A DNA stretch of 64,000 bases from an uncultured delta proteobacterium. Its GTDB lineage: Bacteria > Desulfobacterota > Desulfovibrionia > Desulfovibrionales > Desulfovibrionaceae. The stretch is taken from assembly GCA_903835685.1 (NCBI GenBank), contig CAILNX010000034.1, positions 1 through 64,000 on the forward strand, written 5' to 3'. Both the position numbers and the translations under genes were made by a program. The notes below the pieces were generated by a model. The model was not told the DNA's origin, ran no database searches, and saw only the letters and a program-made list of their open reading frames with translations. Shown here piece by piece: positions 43,112 to 51,718 of the stretch; within the stretch, counting starts at the first letter, position 1; each line of letters opens with the position of its first letter.

Positions 43112-44274
43112 CCCTGCACCCCTTTGAGCTCCTTGAGCAGGGCGATGAGCTCGTCCTGGATGTCCCGGGCCTCGGCCTCATCCACCTGCCGCCGCCCGGC
43201 CTCTTCCTCCACCACGGAGGCGATCTTCTTGGCCAGGCAGGAGCGCAGCTTGCTTCTGGTCTCCTCGTCGGCAATGGCCAGGAGCACCCCGATCTTGTAG
43301 TAGCCCAGGCGGGTCAGGGCCTCTTTCAGGGTGGCCCCGTCCATGAACTGCACGTCGGAAACGTCCTCGAAATCCTCCACGGACTTTCTGCGGCGCTTGA
43401 CCTTCTTGAAGAAATCCTTGCCCTTCTGGTCGGCCCAGGCATGGGTGTGGGCCTTGTTGAAGAAGAACAGGGTCTCGGGAATCTCGCCCTGGCTGATCTT
43501 CTTGTAGATGATCTCCGGCTCGCTCTCCACGTACTCGGCCAGCTCGTAGATGTCCTCGTAGGCGAATTCGGCCGTGGCCGTGTAGTCGTGGCGCTGGAGC
43601 TCCTTGAACAGGCTCTCGGCCACGGAGAGAAAGGTCATGGGGTCGGCCAGGTTGATGAACCGCTCGTTGAACACCCCGGAGCCCTTGAGGGTCTGCACGG
43701 TCAGGATGCGCAACCGGGCCAGCTTGTCCAGGATGGCGTCGATCTCGAGCTGGCTGACCAGGATGATGTCCTTGATGGCCTTGGAGGCCTTGGAATAGGG
43801 CAGGCCCATGCCGTGGTTGGGATTCTTGCGGGCCTCGGCCGGGGGCGTGGACTGGTGCAGGCGGAAGGACATCTCCAGGATGCGGCAGACGCTTAAGAAC
43901 GTGCTCTTGGCGTCGCTCTCGGGCAGAAGGGAATCGGTCTTCTGCATGCGGCGGACTAAAAGCTTGGTCAAATGCTGGATGGTGCGCGGGCACTGGGAGA
44001 GCAGATTGGTCATCATCTGCTCGGTGACCACGGTGAGTTCGCAGAATTCCGCAGCCTCGGCGTCAGCCGTGCGCGGGGCCCGGGAGATCACCCCCATTTC
44101 CCCGAAAAGCTCCCCTTCCTTGAGCCGGTCCAGGATAATGCGCTTGTTGTTGATGGTCTTGCAGATGAGCACCGTCCCCTTGCGGATCAGGTAGGCTACA
44201 TTGGATTCCTGACCTTCCTTGAAGATGGTCTGGCCTTTGTAGAAACTCTTCAGGTTCGGCGACGGGCTGAGCAT
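43108..44274 (-). CDS. cNMP-binding protein with FliG-C-like domain (paralogue 2)
   Basis: The 388-aa product has a cyclic-nucleotide-binding domain (FYKGQTIFKEGQESNVAYLIRKGTVLICKTINN, GEGELFGEMGVISRAPRTADAEA; about residues 8-120). A helical middle and a FliG-C-like region follow (FEDVSDVQFMDGATLKEALTRLGYYKIGVLLAIADEETRSKLRSCLAKKIASVVEEE; about 305-385). That region matches the FliG pattern F..L...DD..I...L......L..AL....E..R.....N.S.RAA..L. It heads an operon with MotA/MotB-like genes. A role coupling a second messenger to stator or rotor function is inferred. Confidence 0.75.
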   Translation of the reverse strand: MLSPSPNLKSFYKGQTIFKEGQESNVAYLIRKGTVLICKTINNKRIILDRLKEGELFGEMGVISRAPRTADAEAAEFCELTVVTEQMMTNLLSQCPRTIQHLTKLLVRRMQKTDSLLPESDAKSTFLSVCRILEMSFRLHQSTPPAEARKNPNHGMGLPYSKASKAIKDIILVSQLEIDAILDKLARLRILTVQTLKGSGVFNERFINLADPMTFLSVAESLFKELQRHDYTATAEFAYEDIYELAEYVESEPEIIYKKISQGEIPETLFFFNKAHTHAWADQKGKDFFKKVKRRRKSVEDFEDVSDVQFMDGATLKEALTRLGYYKIGVLLAIADEETRSKLRSCLAKKIASVVEEEAGRRQVDEAEARDIQDELIALLKELKGVQG

Positions 44275-44490
44275 GGCTCCCTCGATTGGTTCCAGCGGTC
44301 CATGGCGGGAAAGGCTTTCCTGCCTTATCTGATTTTGAAGGGAAAGTTAAGCGGGAAAAGGAGCCAGCCAGGAAGAGCACTGGACGGAAGACGGGCAAAT
44401 GTTGCATGATTGACACAGAGTCGCCGTGTTTGTGTCGCAGGGCCAAGGCAGAACAAGTCCGATTCAAGACCGCAACCCGTGGAGCTGACC

Positions 44491-45180
44491 GTGAGCAAGG
44501 AACGCATCGTGGTCGTTGAGGACAACCCGGACACCAGACAGCTTTTGGAGTACACCTTAAGCGCCTCGGGGTTCGAAGTGTTTTGCGCCGCCGACGGCGA
44601 GGCCGGCCTGAAAGTGGCCCTGGACAAACGCCCGGCCCTGGTGGTCCTGGACCTGATGCTCCCGGCCATGGACGGGCTGGAGGTCTGCCGCAGGCTCAAG
44701 CAATCCCCGGCCACGGCAGGCGTGCCGGTGATCATGCTCACGGCCAAGGCCGAGGAAGTGGACCGCATCGTGGGCCTGGAGCTTGGGGCCGACGACTACA
44801 TGACCAAGCCCTTCAGCCCCCGGGAACTGGCCCTGCGCGTGCGGGCCGTGTTGCGCCGGGCCGGGGCCGGAGCGGAAGCCCCGACCGAGAAATGGTCCAG
44901 GGACGGCCTGGTGGTGGATTTCCAGGCCCACACCCTGACCGTGGACAACGAGAACGTGGCCCTGACCGCCACGGAATTCAAGCTCCTCTCGGAACTGATC
45001 CGGCACGCGGGCAAGGTCCGCACCCGGGACACCCTGCTGGACACGGTCTGGGATACCCATTTCGAGGGCTATTCCCGCACCGTGGACACCCATATCCGCC
45101 GTTTGCGCCAGAAGCTCGGCCCCTACGCCGACTGGGTGGAGACCGTGCGCGGGGTGGGCTACCGCTTCACCGCCCGCTAG
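44491..45180 (+). CDS. OmpR/PhoB-type response regulator (orphan)
   Basis: GTG at 44491 follows GTGGAGCTGACC; the frame upstream of it lacks family similarity. The 229-aa product has a receiver with EDN acidic pocket, phosphoacceptor in VVLDLMLPAMDG, LTAK and MTKPFSP, then a winged-helix domain (ALTATEFKLLSELIRHAGKVRTRDTLLDTVW..VDTHIRRLRQKLG...TVRGVGYRF). No histidine kinase gene is adjacent. The 216 bases before it also carry the start region of the divergent cNMP-FliG gene. Confidence 0.88.
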   Translation: MSKERIVVVEDNPDTRQLLEYTLSASGFEVFCAADGEAGLKVALDKRPALVVLDLMLPAMDGLEVCRRLKQSPATAGVPVIMLTAKAEEVDRIVGLELGADDYMTKPFSPRELALRVRAVLRRAGAGAEAPTEKWSRDGLVVDFQAHTLTVDNENVALTATEFKLLSELIRHAGKVRTRDTLLDTVWDTHFEGYSRTVDTHIRRLRQKLGPYADWVETVRGVGYRFTAR

Positions 45181-45306
45181 GGCTCCCGACAGGGCGGGCT
45201 CCGCCCCATCTTCGCTCCAGATTTGATCTTTGGGCCAAGACCCGATAGATAGGTCCTTTGGCTGCGGGCGTCCTGCCTCGGCCCACGTCCACATGGAGAG
45301 CCCTGC

Positions 45307-46047
45307 GTGTCCCTGGAAACCCTGCTCCAAGATTACGGATATCTGGCCCTTTTCATCGGCACCTTCCTGGAAGGGGAGACCATCCTGATCATTGCCGGAT
45401 TCATGGCCTACACCGGCCAGTTGGACCTGCACTACTGCATCGGCTCGGCCCTGGCCGGGAGTTTCGCCGGGGACCAGTTCGCCTTCTACGTGGGCCGATG
45501 GAACAGCAAATGGATCATGAAGCGCCTGTGCAAATGGAAGAGCAAGGTGGACAAGGTCCAAGACCTGCTGAAGAAGCACCAGAACCTGCTCATCCTGAGC
45601 TTCCGCTTCTTCTACGGCCTGCGCAACGTGACCCCCTTCTCCCTGGGCATCAGCCACGTGCATCCGTTCCGCTACTTCATCTTCAACCTCATGGGCGCGG
45701 TGGTCTGGGCCGTGAGTTTCGGGTACGCGGGCTACCATCTGGGCAGCGTGGCCACCCAGTTCGTGTCCGAGGACCAGCTCAAGCACGCCCAGTATTATAT
45801 CCTGGGCGGGGTCATGAGCTTTTTCGGGCTCCTCTGGCTCCTCGGGAAGATCCGGAGTTCGGTCATCGCCCGCAGGAACGGGACGAGCGTGTGCCCGGAC
45901 CCGGACCAGCTCCTGGCTGAATTGTCCGAGCTTCCCAAGGCCCCGGACCCGGTAGCGTCCCTGGCCGGGCCAGTGGACCTTCCCGCTGAACCGGAACAGT
46001 CCCCCACGGAACCGGCCGCGCCTCTCAAGGACTCGGCCAAGCCCTGA
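45307..46047 (+). CDS. DedA/SNARE-associated family membrane protein
   Basis: GTG start at 45307. The 246-aa product has the VTT/DedA core: LALFIGTFLEGETILIIAGFMAYTGQLDL, GSFAGDQFAFYVGRW and the FRFFYGLRNVTPFSLGISHVHPFRYFIFN motif. Four to five hydrophobic helices are followed by a proline-rich C-terminus. DedA proteins act as lipid scramblases/undecaprenyl-phosphate transporters. Confidence 0.85.
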   Translation: MSLETLLQDYGYLALFIGTFLEGETILIIAGFMAYTGQLDLHYCIGSALAGSFAGDQFAFYVGRWNSKWIMKRLCKWKSKVDKVQDLLKKHQNLLILSFRFFYGLRNVTPFSLGISHVHPFRYFIFNLMGAVVWAVSFGYAGYHLGSVATQFVSEDQLKHAQYYILGGVMSFFGLLWLLGKIRSSVIARRNGTSVCPDPDQLLAELSELPKAPDPVASLAGPVDLPAEPEQSPTEPAAPLKDSAKP

Positions 46048-46063
46048 CCCTGTTTTTGCGAAA

Positions 46064-46094
46064 GCAAAAGCCCGGCAGGCATGTGCCTTCCGGG
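46064..46094 (-). terminator. Terminator of the glycan/radical SAM cluster
   Basis: On the minus strand an 11-bp stem with one mismatch (CCCGGAAGGCA/TGCCTGCCGGG) is followed by CTTTTGC. It lies 37 bases past the stop of the terminal glycosyltransferase. Confidence 0.6.
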
Positions 46095-46130
46095 CCGATT
46101 CATGGTCATTGGTCCTGAAATTCCCCTGGC

Positions 46131-46949
46131 TCACCCCTGCCGGGACAGAAACGCCCTCGCCTCCCCCACCAGCCTCTTGGATTCCTCCAACAGCCGCTTC
46201 CAGCTTTCCGGCGCGTGCAGGTCCACCTCCCGGCTTCGGTCGTGATCCCGCAGGCTCATGAGCGCCTTGGGGATGTGCCGGAACACGGCCCCGTTCAGGG
46301 CGAAACGCTGGAACAGCTCGTGGTCGTGGGCCAACAGGTTCGGGTCGTACCAGCCGAAACGCTCGTGCAAATCCCGGCGGTAGAGCTTGGCCACGCCGCA
46401 CAGATACCAGTCCGCGAAACAGGCCTGAAAGGAGTACTCCGGCAGGGAGAACTGCCTGAGTATCCGTCCCCCGCCGTCCACGATGAACATGTCCGCGTAG
46501 ACGAAGTCCGCGCCCTGCTCCAGTACGGCGACCATCTCGGAAAGCATGGACGGAAAGCAGGCATCGTCGGAGGGCACGTAGGTGCAGTATTTCCCGGCGC
46601 AGGCCGCAAAACCCGTGTTCAGGGTCGGGGCCAGGCCCTGATTCTTCTCATGGGTCAGGACGCGCAGGACGCGGCCCTCCCGCTGATACCTCGGATGGTG
46701 GACCCGCCTGATCTCGTCCCGTTCCTGGTCGTAATAACTGGCGAAGGAGCGTTCGTCCTTTTCCACATCCCGCAGGAAATCTTCCAGGACCAAGGTCGTG
46801 CCGTCGGATGACCCGTCGTTGACCAGCACGATTTCCAGATTCGGCCAGTCCTGGAACCAGATCGAATCCAGGCAGGCCGCCAGGAATTCGGCCTGGTTGT
46901 AGGTGGGGACGATGACCGAGACCAGGGGCGGTTGGGACGAGCGCGTCAT
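46131..46949 (-). CDS. Glycosyltransferase family 2
   Basis: ATG at 46949 shares its A with the upstream gene's TGA. The 272-aa product has the GT-A start LVSVIVPTYNQAEFLAACLDSIWFQDWPNLEIVLVNDGSSDGT, a DDACFPSMLSEMV segment, and LLAHDHELFQRFALNG near the catalytic base. It transfers a sugar from a nucleotide donor, probably at the cytoplasmic face. It is the last gene of the minus-strand cluster. Confidence 0.88.
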   Translation of the reverse strand: MTRSSQPPLVSVIVPTYNQAEFLAACLDSIWFQDWPNLEIVLVNDGSSDGTTLVLEDFLRDVEKDERSFASYYDQERDEIRRVHHPRYQREGRVLRVLTHEKNQGLAPTLNTGFAACAGKYCTYVPSDDACFPSMLSEMVAVLEQGADFVYADMFIVDGGGRILRQFSLPEYSFQACFADWYLCGVAKLYRRDLHERFGWYDPNLLAHDHELFQRFALNGAVFRHIPKALMSLRDHDRSREVDLHAPESWKRLLEESKRLVGEARAFLSRQG

Positions 46950-48328
46950 CAAGCCACCTTGGCCCTCCGGGCCTCCACATGCTTGTGCCAGGCTTCCTCG
47001 GCCATGTGGTGGGCCTTGACCAGGTCTTCGGCGGACAGGGCCTCGGTACGGACCACGGCCTGGTGGTAGCCGTCGTAGTCGTCTAAGTCCCGGCTCACCA
47101 GGAAGCCTTTCTCTTCCAACAGCTTGTGGAAGCGGCTGCCCGGAAATGGCGTCGCGATGGAGAGCTGCATGCTGTCCGGGTCCAGTTCGACCATCAGGTC
47201 CATGGTCTGGCGGATGGTGTCCCAGGTTTCGCCGGGCAGGCCGATCATGAAGGTCAGGTGGTAGCGGATACCCAGCTCCCGGGTGATCTTCACGGTTTCC
47301 TTGACCTTTTCCAGGTCCAGACCCTTGCAGGCGGATTTGAGCAGGTCCTGGGACCCGGACTCCACGCCGTATTTCAGACCGGCCAATCCGGCCTCGCGCA
47401 GGGCGGTGAGCATCTCCCGGTCCATCTGGTCGGCCCGGGCCATGATGGCCCAGGGCAGGTTCAGGCCCCGGTCCTTGATCTCCTTGGCCAGGGCCAGGAT
47501 GCGGGGCTTGCCCACGTTGAAGGTGTCGTCGTCGAAATAGAAGGATTTAAATCCGTAGGTCGCAACACAATGTTCGATCTCGTCCACCACGTCCTTGGGC
47601 GAGCGGGTGCGGTAGGTGTTGCCGCCGTACATGAGCTGGGGCCAGGTGCAGAAGATGCACTGGAAGGGGCAGCCCCGGGAGGCGATGATTTGCAGACTGG
47701 GGGTGGGGATGCCGCCGGGGTTGTCCCAGTAGTTCATCATGGGCAGGTCTTCGCGGGCGGGCCAGGGGAAGGCGTCCAGGTCCTTTTGCATGAAGACGTG
47801 GGCGCTTTTCACGGCCTGGCCAGAGGCGTCGCGATAGATGATGCCCGGGACTGCGGACACGTCCCCGCCCTCCTTCAGGCAGTTGACCAGGGAGAGGAGA
47901 TTGAATTCGTATTCGCCGACCAGGGCGTAGTCGATGTCCGGGTGCTGGTCCAGGAAGGAGGCCTCGGAGATGCCGAAATGGGGACCGGCCACCACCATGG
48001 TGGTCTTGGGGCCGAGCATGGCCCGGGTGGCGGCGATGATTTTCAAGTCCACCCGCAGGGAGGCCGAGGAGATCTCGTAGAGAACGACATCAGGGGCGAA
48101 GTCCTTGACCCGGGCCAGGAATTCGTCGTCGCTGATGCGTTCGGCGATCCCGTCCACCAATTTGGTCTCGATCCCGTTCTTTTTCAGCAGCGAGGTGGCG
48201 TAGGCCAGGAAGAAGGGAAAGGGCATGTACGGGCAGCCGTCGTTCTCGAAATGGGGCCAGCGGGAGCCCGCGCGCACACCGTAGAAACCGGGTTTGCTCC
48301 AGGGTGCGTTGCCGAAGAATACTTTCAT
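46949..48328 (-). CDS. B12-binding radical SAM protein
   Basis: The 459-aa product begins [24 protein letters not shown], followed by a cobalamin-binding-like Rossmann domain (to about 150, PDVVLYEISSASLRVDLKI). The radical SAM CxxxCxxC follows in ASRGCPFQCIFCTWPQ. The rest is the TIM barrel with [12 protein letters not shown] and GVESGSQDLLKSACKGL. Its whole architecture matches the protein at 57188-58570. Such enzymes often methylate unactivated carbons or rearrange sugars. Confidence 0.87.
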   Translation of the reverse strand: MKVFFGNAPWSKPGFYGVRAGSRWPHFENDGCPYMPFPFFLAYATSLLKKNGIETKLVDGIAERISDDEFLARVKDFAPDVVLYEISSASLRVDLKIIAATRAMLGPKTTMVVAGPHFGISEASFLDQHPDIDYALVGEYEFNLLSLVNCLKEGGDVSAVPGIIYRDASGQAVKSAHVFMQKDLDAFPWPAREDLPMMNYWDNPGGIPTPSLQIIASRGCPFQCIFCTWPQLMYGGNTYRTRSPKDVVDEIEHCVATYGFKSFYFDDDTFNVGKPRILALAKEIKDRGLNLPWAIMARADQMDREMLTALREAGLAGLKYGVESGSQDLLKSACKGLDLEKVKETVKITRELGIRYHLTFMIGLPGETWDTIRQTMDLMVELDPDSMQLSIATPFPGSRFHKLLEEKGFLVSRDLDDYDGYHQAVVRTEALSAEDLVKAHHMAEEAWHKHVEARRAKVA

Positions 48329-48347
48329 GGTCGATCCCTCTTAAAAA

Positions 48348-48361
48348 AGAATAATTATTCT
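48348..48361. repeat. AT-rich palindrome
   Basis: A perfect 14-base palindrome (AGAATAATTATTCT) between two genes; the upstream gene's stop codon overlaps it. It is the smallest member of the AT-rich elements. Confidence 0.4.
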
Positions 48362-49673
48362 AGGACAGCAGAACGGTTTTCAGTTCGGCGCAGGCCCGGT
48401 CCAGGTTGAAGCGCTGCTCCACGGCCCGGCGGCCCGCCGCTCCCATGGCCTTGCGCTTCTCCCCGGAAAGGAAAAGCTCGACCATGCTTTGCGCGAATTG
48501 TTGCATATCCCGGGCCAAAAGCCCAGTTTCCCCGTGCTCCAGAAAATAGGGGGCCTCGCCCACGATGGTGGAGATGGTGGGCTTGGCGCAGGCCATGTAC
48601 TCGAAGACCTTGGTGGGGCTCTTGCTCTTGTGGAAATGCGAGGGCTCCACCAGGCAGTACAGGCCCACGTCCATGGCCGCCAGATAGGCGGGCATCTGGT
48701 CCGGGGCCAGCCAGCCCGGGGCCTCCATGTTATACTCGGCAAACCGCGTGGCCATCTGCTCCTGGACCCGCTTGTAGAAGTCCCCGCCGCCCACGATGGA
48801 CAGTTTCAGGGCCTCGCGGTGGTACTCCCCACGTTTCTTCAGCTCCTCGCAAGCCAGGGCGAAGCTCTCCACCATGAACATGACGTTGTCGTAAGTGAAG
48901 TCCTGGAACACCGTGCCCACCCAGGAGAAGAGCACGGGCTGGCCGGGGGTCCTGGGGGCGTCCACGGGCTGGAATTTCTCGATGTCCACATAGGTGGGGA
49001 TGACCGGGATGTTCCGGAAATGCCGCCCGATGCGGTCCTCCAGATCCCGGCTGGAGACCACGCAGGTGTCGCAGTAGGAGGCGAAGAAGTCGAAGAGCTT
49101 CTTGACCTGCACCGTGCCAAAGACCCGGTAGTCCAGGATCCAGTCGTCGATGTCCATGACGATGCGCGAGCCGTTCACCAGTTTCAGGGCCAGGGGCACC
49201 AGGAAATCGTAGTTGGGCCGCTGCTCGAAGATGATCATCCGGCCTTTGGGCAGAAGCTCCCAGAAGGCGATGAAATTGTAGATCATCTTCTCCACCTCCC
49301 AGATGCGCCGGAAGGGGAAGGGGAAATGGTGCAGGGTGCGGAAGCGGTCCCAGTAGGCGTAGACCGAGGCGTTCACCCCGATCTTCTTCAGATGGTCGCA
49401 AAAATGGTAGCAGCGCACCCGGGTGGGGGCCACCTTGTGCCCCTCGAAGGAGAAGAGCACCACCTCCCGGCCCTCCCAGGCCAAGGCCCCGGCCGACAGC
49501 ACGCGCAGGCTGACCAGAACCCACTGGCCCGCCAGGCGCAGGGCGGCCACGGGCAGGAGCACCACGAACCAGGCCCCCATGAGCGCCAGGGCCAGGACCA
49601 GATCCAGGCGAAAGAGGACCTGGCGCTTGAAGCTGATCCAGCATTTTTCGGAAAAGGTTTTGGGCGCGGCCAT
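48360..49673 (-). CDS. Glycosyltransferase (GT-B fold, family 4-like) with N-terminal membrane segment
   Basis: ATG at 49673, with CAGGAGTAAAGACC upstream, gives 437 aa. Residues about 20-65 are strongly hydrophobic (VLALALMGAWFVVLLPVAALRLAG), anchoring the enzyme. The C-terminal half has GT-B features: FSWVGTVFQDF, LSIVGGGDFYKRVQEQM, GLYCLVEPSHFHKSKSPTKVFEYMACAKPTISTIVGEAPYFLEHGETGLLA. The first CDS residues sit 7 bases past the upstream stop. Confidence 0.82.
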   Translation of the reverse strand: MAAPKTFSEKCWISFKRQVLFRLDLVLALALMGAWFVVLLPVAALRLAGQWVLVSLRVLSAGALAWEGREVVLFSFEGHKVAPTRVRCYHFCDHLKKIGVNASVYAYWDRFRTLHHFPFPFRRIWEVEKMIYNFIAFWELLPKGRMIIFEQRPNYDFLVPLALKLVNGSRIVMDIDDWILDYRVFGTVQVKKLFDFFASYCDTCVVSSRDLEDRIGRHFRNIPVIPTYVDIEKFQPVDAPRTPGQPVLFSWVGTVFQDFTYDNVMFMVESFALACEELKKRGEYHREALKLSIVGGGDFYKRVQEQMATRFAEYNMEAPGWLAPDQMPAYLAAMDVGLYCLVEPSHFHKSKSPTKVFEYMACAKPTISTIVGEAPYFLEHGETGLLARDMQQFAQSMVELFLSGEKRKAMGAAGRRAVEQRFNLDRACAELKTVLLS

Positions 49674-49680
49674 ATGGTCT

Positions 49681-51705
49681 TTACTCCTGAAAGGTCCGGG
49701 GAAGAGGGACAGAGGCCGGGGCCTCGGCCAGGGCCGGGTCCAGGGCCAGGGCTTTCTCGCGGCTGGCCCGGGCCTCGGCCGGACGCCCCAGGGCGGCCAG
49801 CAGAAAGGCCCGGTCCAGATGGAAACGGGCGAAATCGGCCTTGAGGCTAACGGCTCGGTCGTAGGCGGCCAGGGCCGGGACGGAGCGGCCGAGCTGGGCC
49901 AGGACATTGGCCAGCCGCCAGTGGAACCAGGCAAAGCCCGGGTCCAGAGCGGCCGCAGCCTCCAGATGGGCCAGGGCCTCGGCCGGGCGACCCAGGCGTT
50001 GCAAGACCATGCCCAGGTTGAACCGGGACCAGGGGAAATTTCCGTCCAAATCCACGGCCCGGGACAGATGGGTCAGGGCCTCCACGTCCCGGGACAGGGC
50101 CATGAGGCTCACGCCCAGGTCGTAGCGGGAAAAGGGCTTGCCCGGGTCCAGGGCCACGGAGGCGGAAAGCGACTCGGCGGCCCGGGCGTGGTCCTTCACA
50201 TCCTGGAGGGCCAGGCCGAGCATGTGCCGCACATGGGCATTGTCCGGATAGAGCCGGGCGGTCTCCTCCAGCAGGGGCAGGGCCTCGGCGGCCCGGCCCC
50301 GGCGGCGGAGCAGGTCGCCCAGGTCGGCCCGGGGATAGGCGTGGGTGTCGAGCTGCACGGACCGGGAGAGTTCGGCCTCGGCCCGGTCCAGGTCCCCGCG
50401 TCCCTGGAAGACCAGGCCACGCAAATGGCAGGCCCGGGCCTGGTAGCCGCTCCTGGCCGGGACGAGGTCCAGGAGGGCCAGGGCCTCGTCCTCCTGGCCT
50501 GAAAGGCGCAAGGCCCCGGCCAAGTCCACGGCCACGGCCAGGCAGCGGGGGGACTCCTCCCAGGCTTGACGCAGCAGGGCCACGGCCGCCTCCTGGTCCC
50601 CCAGGTCGGACAGGGCCTTGCCCAGGCCGTGCCTCGCGCCCGGGGACTCGGCCCGGGCCAGGGAGGCTGAAAACACGCGCCGGGCCTTGCGCGGCTCTTC
50701 CTGTTTCAGCAGATCGAACCCCAGCTCCATGAGCCGCTGGGCCTTGCCGATGTACTGGCAGCCCATGAGGCAGAGGCGGCAGGAGCGCCGGAAATGCTGG
50801 AATCCCCGCCAGGGGGCCGAGGCGTAGAGTTCTTCAGGAGAGAGAGTCGAAAGCGACCCCAGGGGCTCGCAGAACAGGCAGCCCCGGGCCTCCAAGGCGG
50901 AATTGACGAAGATGAAGCGGTTGGCCCCGCAGACCTGTCGGGGTCCGCCGGGCCGGGTGAAAAATTCAGGCAGGGCCGCGAGCATTTCCAGGGAGTTGTC
51001 CACCCGGGCCGGTTCGCGGGCTTTGAGGTCGGACAGGGCCGCCACCTGCTCGGCCAGAAGATTCAGGAACGTCGCATCGGCCTCGGGCCGTACCACAGGT
51101 CCGGGCTTCGGGCCGTACGTGTCGCCGTCAGGACCGTACACCGGGCCAAAGGGGTGGAAAGGCTGGAAGAGCACGCTGTCCAGGCCCAGGCCCAGGAGCT
51201 CCCGGGCCAGATCGGCCAGATGGGCCACGTTGTCCGGGGAGACGATGGTGATGGTCCCGATCTGGGCCGGACAGGCCGCCCGGCGCGGGTCGTCGGCAAT
51301 GGCCCGCAAATGGCCCATGACCGTGGCAAAGGTCCCGGCCTTGCCCCGGGAGCGGTCGTGGGCCTCGGGGTCTAGGGCGTCCACCGAGACCTTGAAGGAG
51401 GACACGCCCAGGTCCGCCAGGTGGAAGAACAGGTCCGGGGTCAGCAGGGTGCCGTTGCACACCAGTTGGGTTTCCTGGAAATGGCGGGCCGAGGCCGCGC
51501 AGATCTCCGCGCAGCCCGGGTGGACCAGGGGTTCGCCCCCGGTCAGCGTCGTGAATTTGACGCCGCTCGCGGCCAGGGGTCCGAACACCCGGTCCTCGAC
51601 CTCGGCCGCGCTTTTGCCCGGACCCGTGCGCTCGGGCAGATAGCAGCCCGGGCAGGCCAGGTTGCAGCGCTCGGTGAGCTGGAAATGCAGGGTGTGCGGG
51701 TTCAC
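49681..51705 (-). CDS. Radical SAM protein with C-terminal TPR array
   Basis: The start is GTG 51705 after AGAGG. The 674-aa product begins with LTERCNLACPGCYLPERTG (CxxxCxxC) and a SPASM-like Cys region (GCLFCEPLG, CRLCLMGCQY), which may bind additional Fe-S clusters. From about residue 325 it is a TPR array (GARHGLGKALSDLGDQEAAVALLRQ, AWFHWRLANVLAQLGRSVPALAAYDRAV and others). The TPR tail suggests protein interaction or scaffold function. Confidence 0.82.
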   Translation of the reverse strand: MNPHTLHFQLTERCNLACPGCYLPERTGPGKSAAEVEDRVFGPLAASGVKFTTLTGGEPLVHPGCAEICAASARHFQETQLVCNGTLLTPDLFFHLADLGVSSFKVSVDALDPEAHDRSRGKAGTFATVMGHLRAIADDPRRAACPAQIGTITIVSPDNVAHLADLARELLGLGLDSVLFQPFHPFGPVYGPDGDTYGPKPGPVVRPEADATFLNLLAEQVAALSDLKAREPARVDNSLEMLAALPEFFTRPGGPRQVCGANRFIFVNSALEARGCLFCEPLGSLSTLSPEELYASAPWRGFQHFRRSCRLCLMGCQYIGKAQRLMELGFDLLKQEEPRKARRVFSASLARAESPGARHGLGKALSDLGDQEAAVALLRQAWEESPRCLAVAVDLAGALRLSGQEDEALALLDLVPARSGYQARACHLRGLVFQGRGDLDRAEAELSRSVQLDTHAYPRADLGDLLRRRGRAAEALPLLEETARLYPDNAHVRHMLGLALQDVKDHARAAESLSASVALDPGKPFSRYDLGVSLMALSRDVEALTHLSRAVDLDGNFPWSRFNLGMVLQRLGRPAEALAHLEAAAALDPGFAWFHWRLANVLAQLGRSVPALAAYDRAVSLKADFARFHLDRAFLLAALGRPAEARASREKALALDPALAEAPASVPLPRTFQE

Positions 51706-51718
51706 CGGGGCCTCTCGC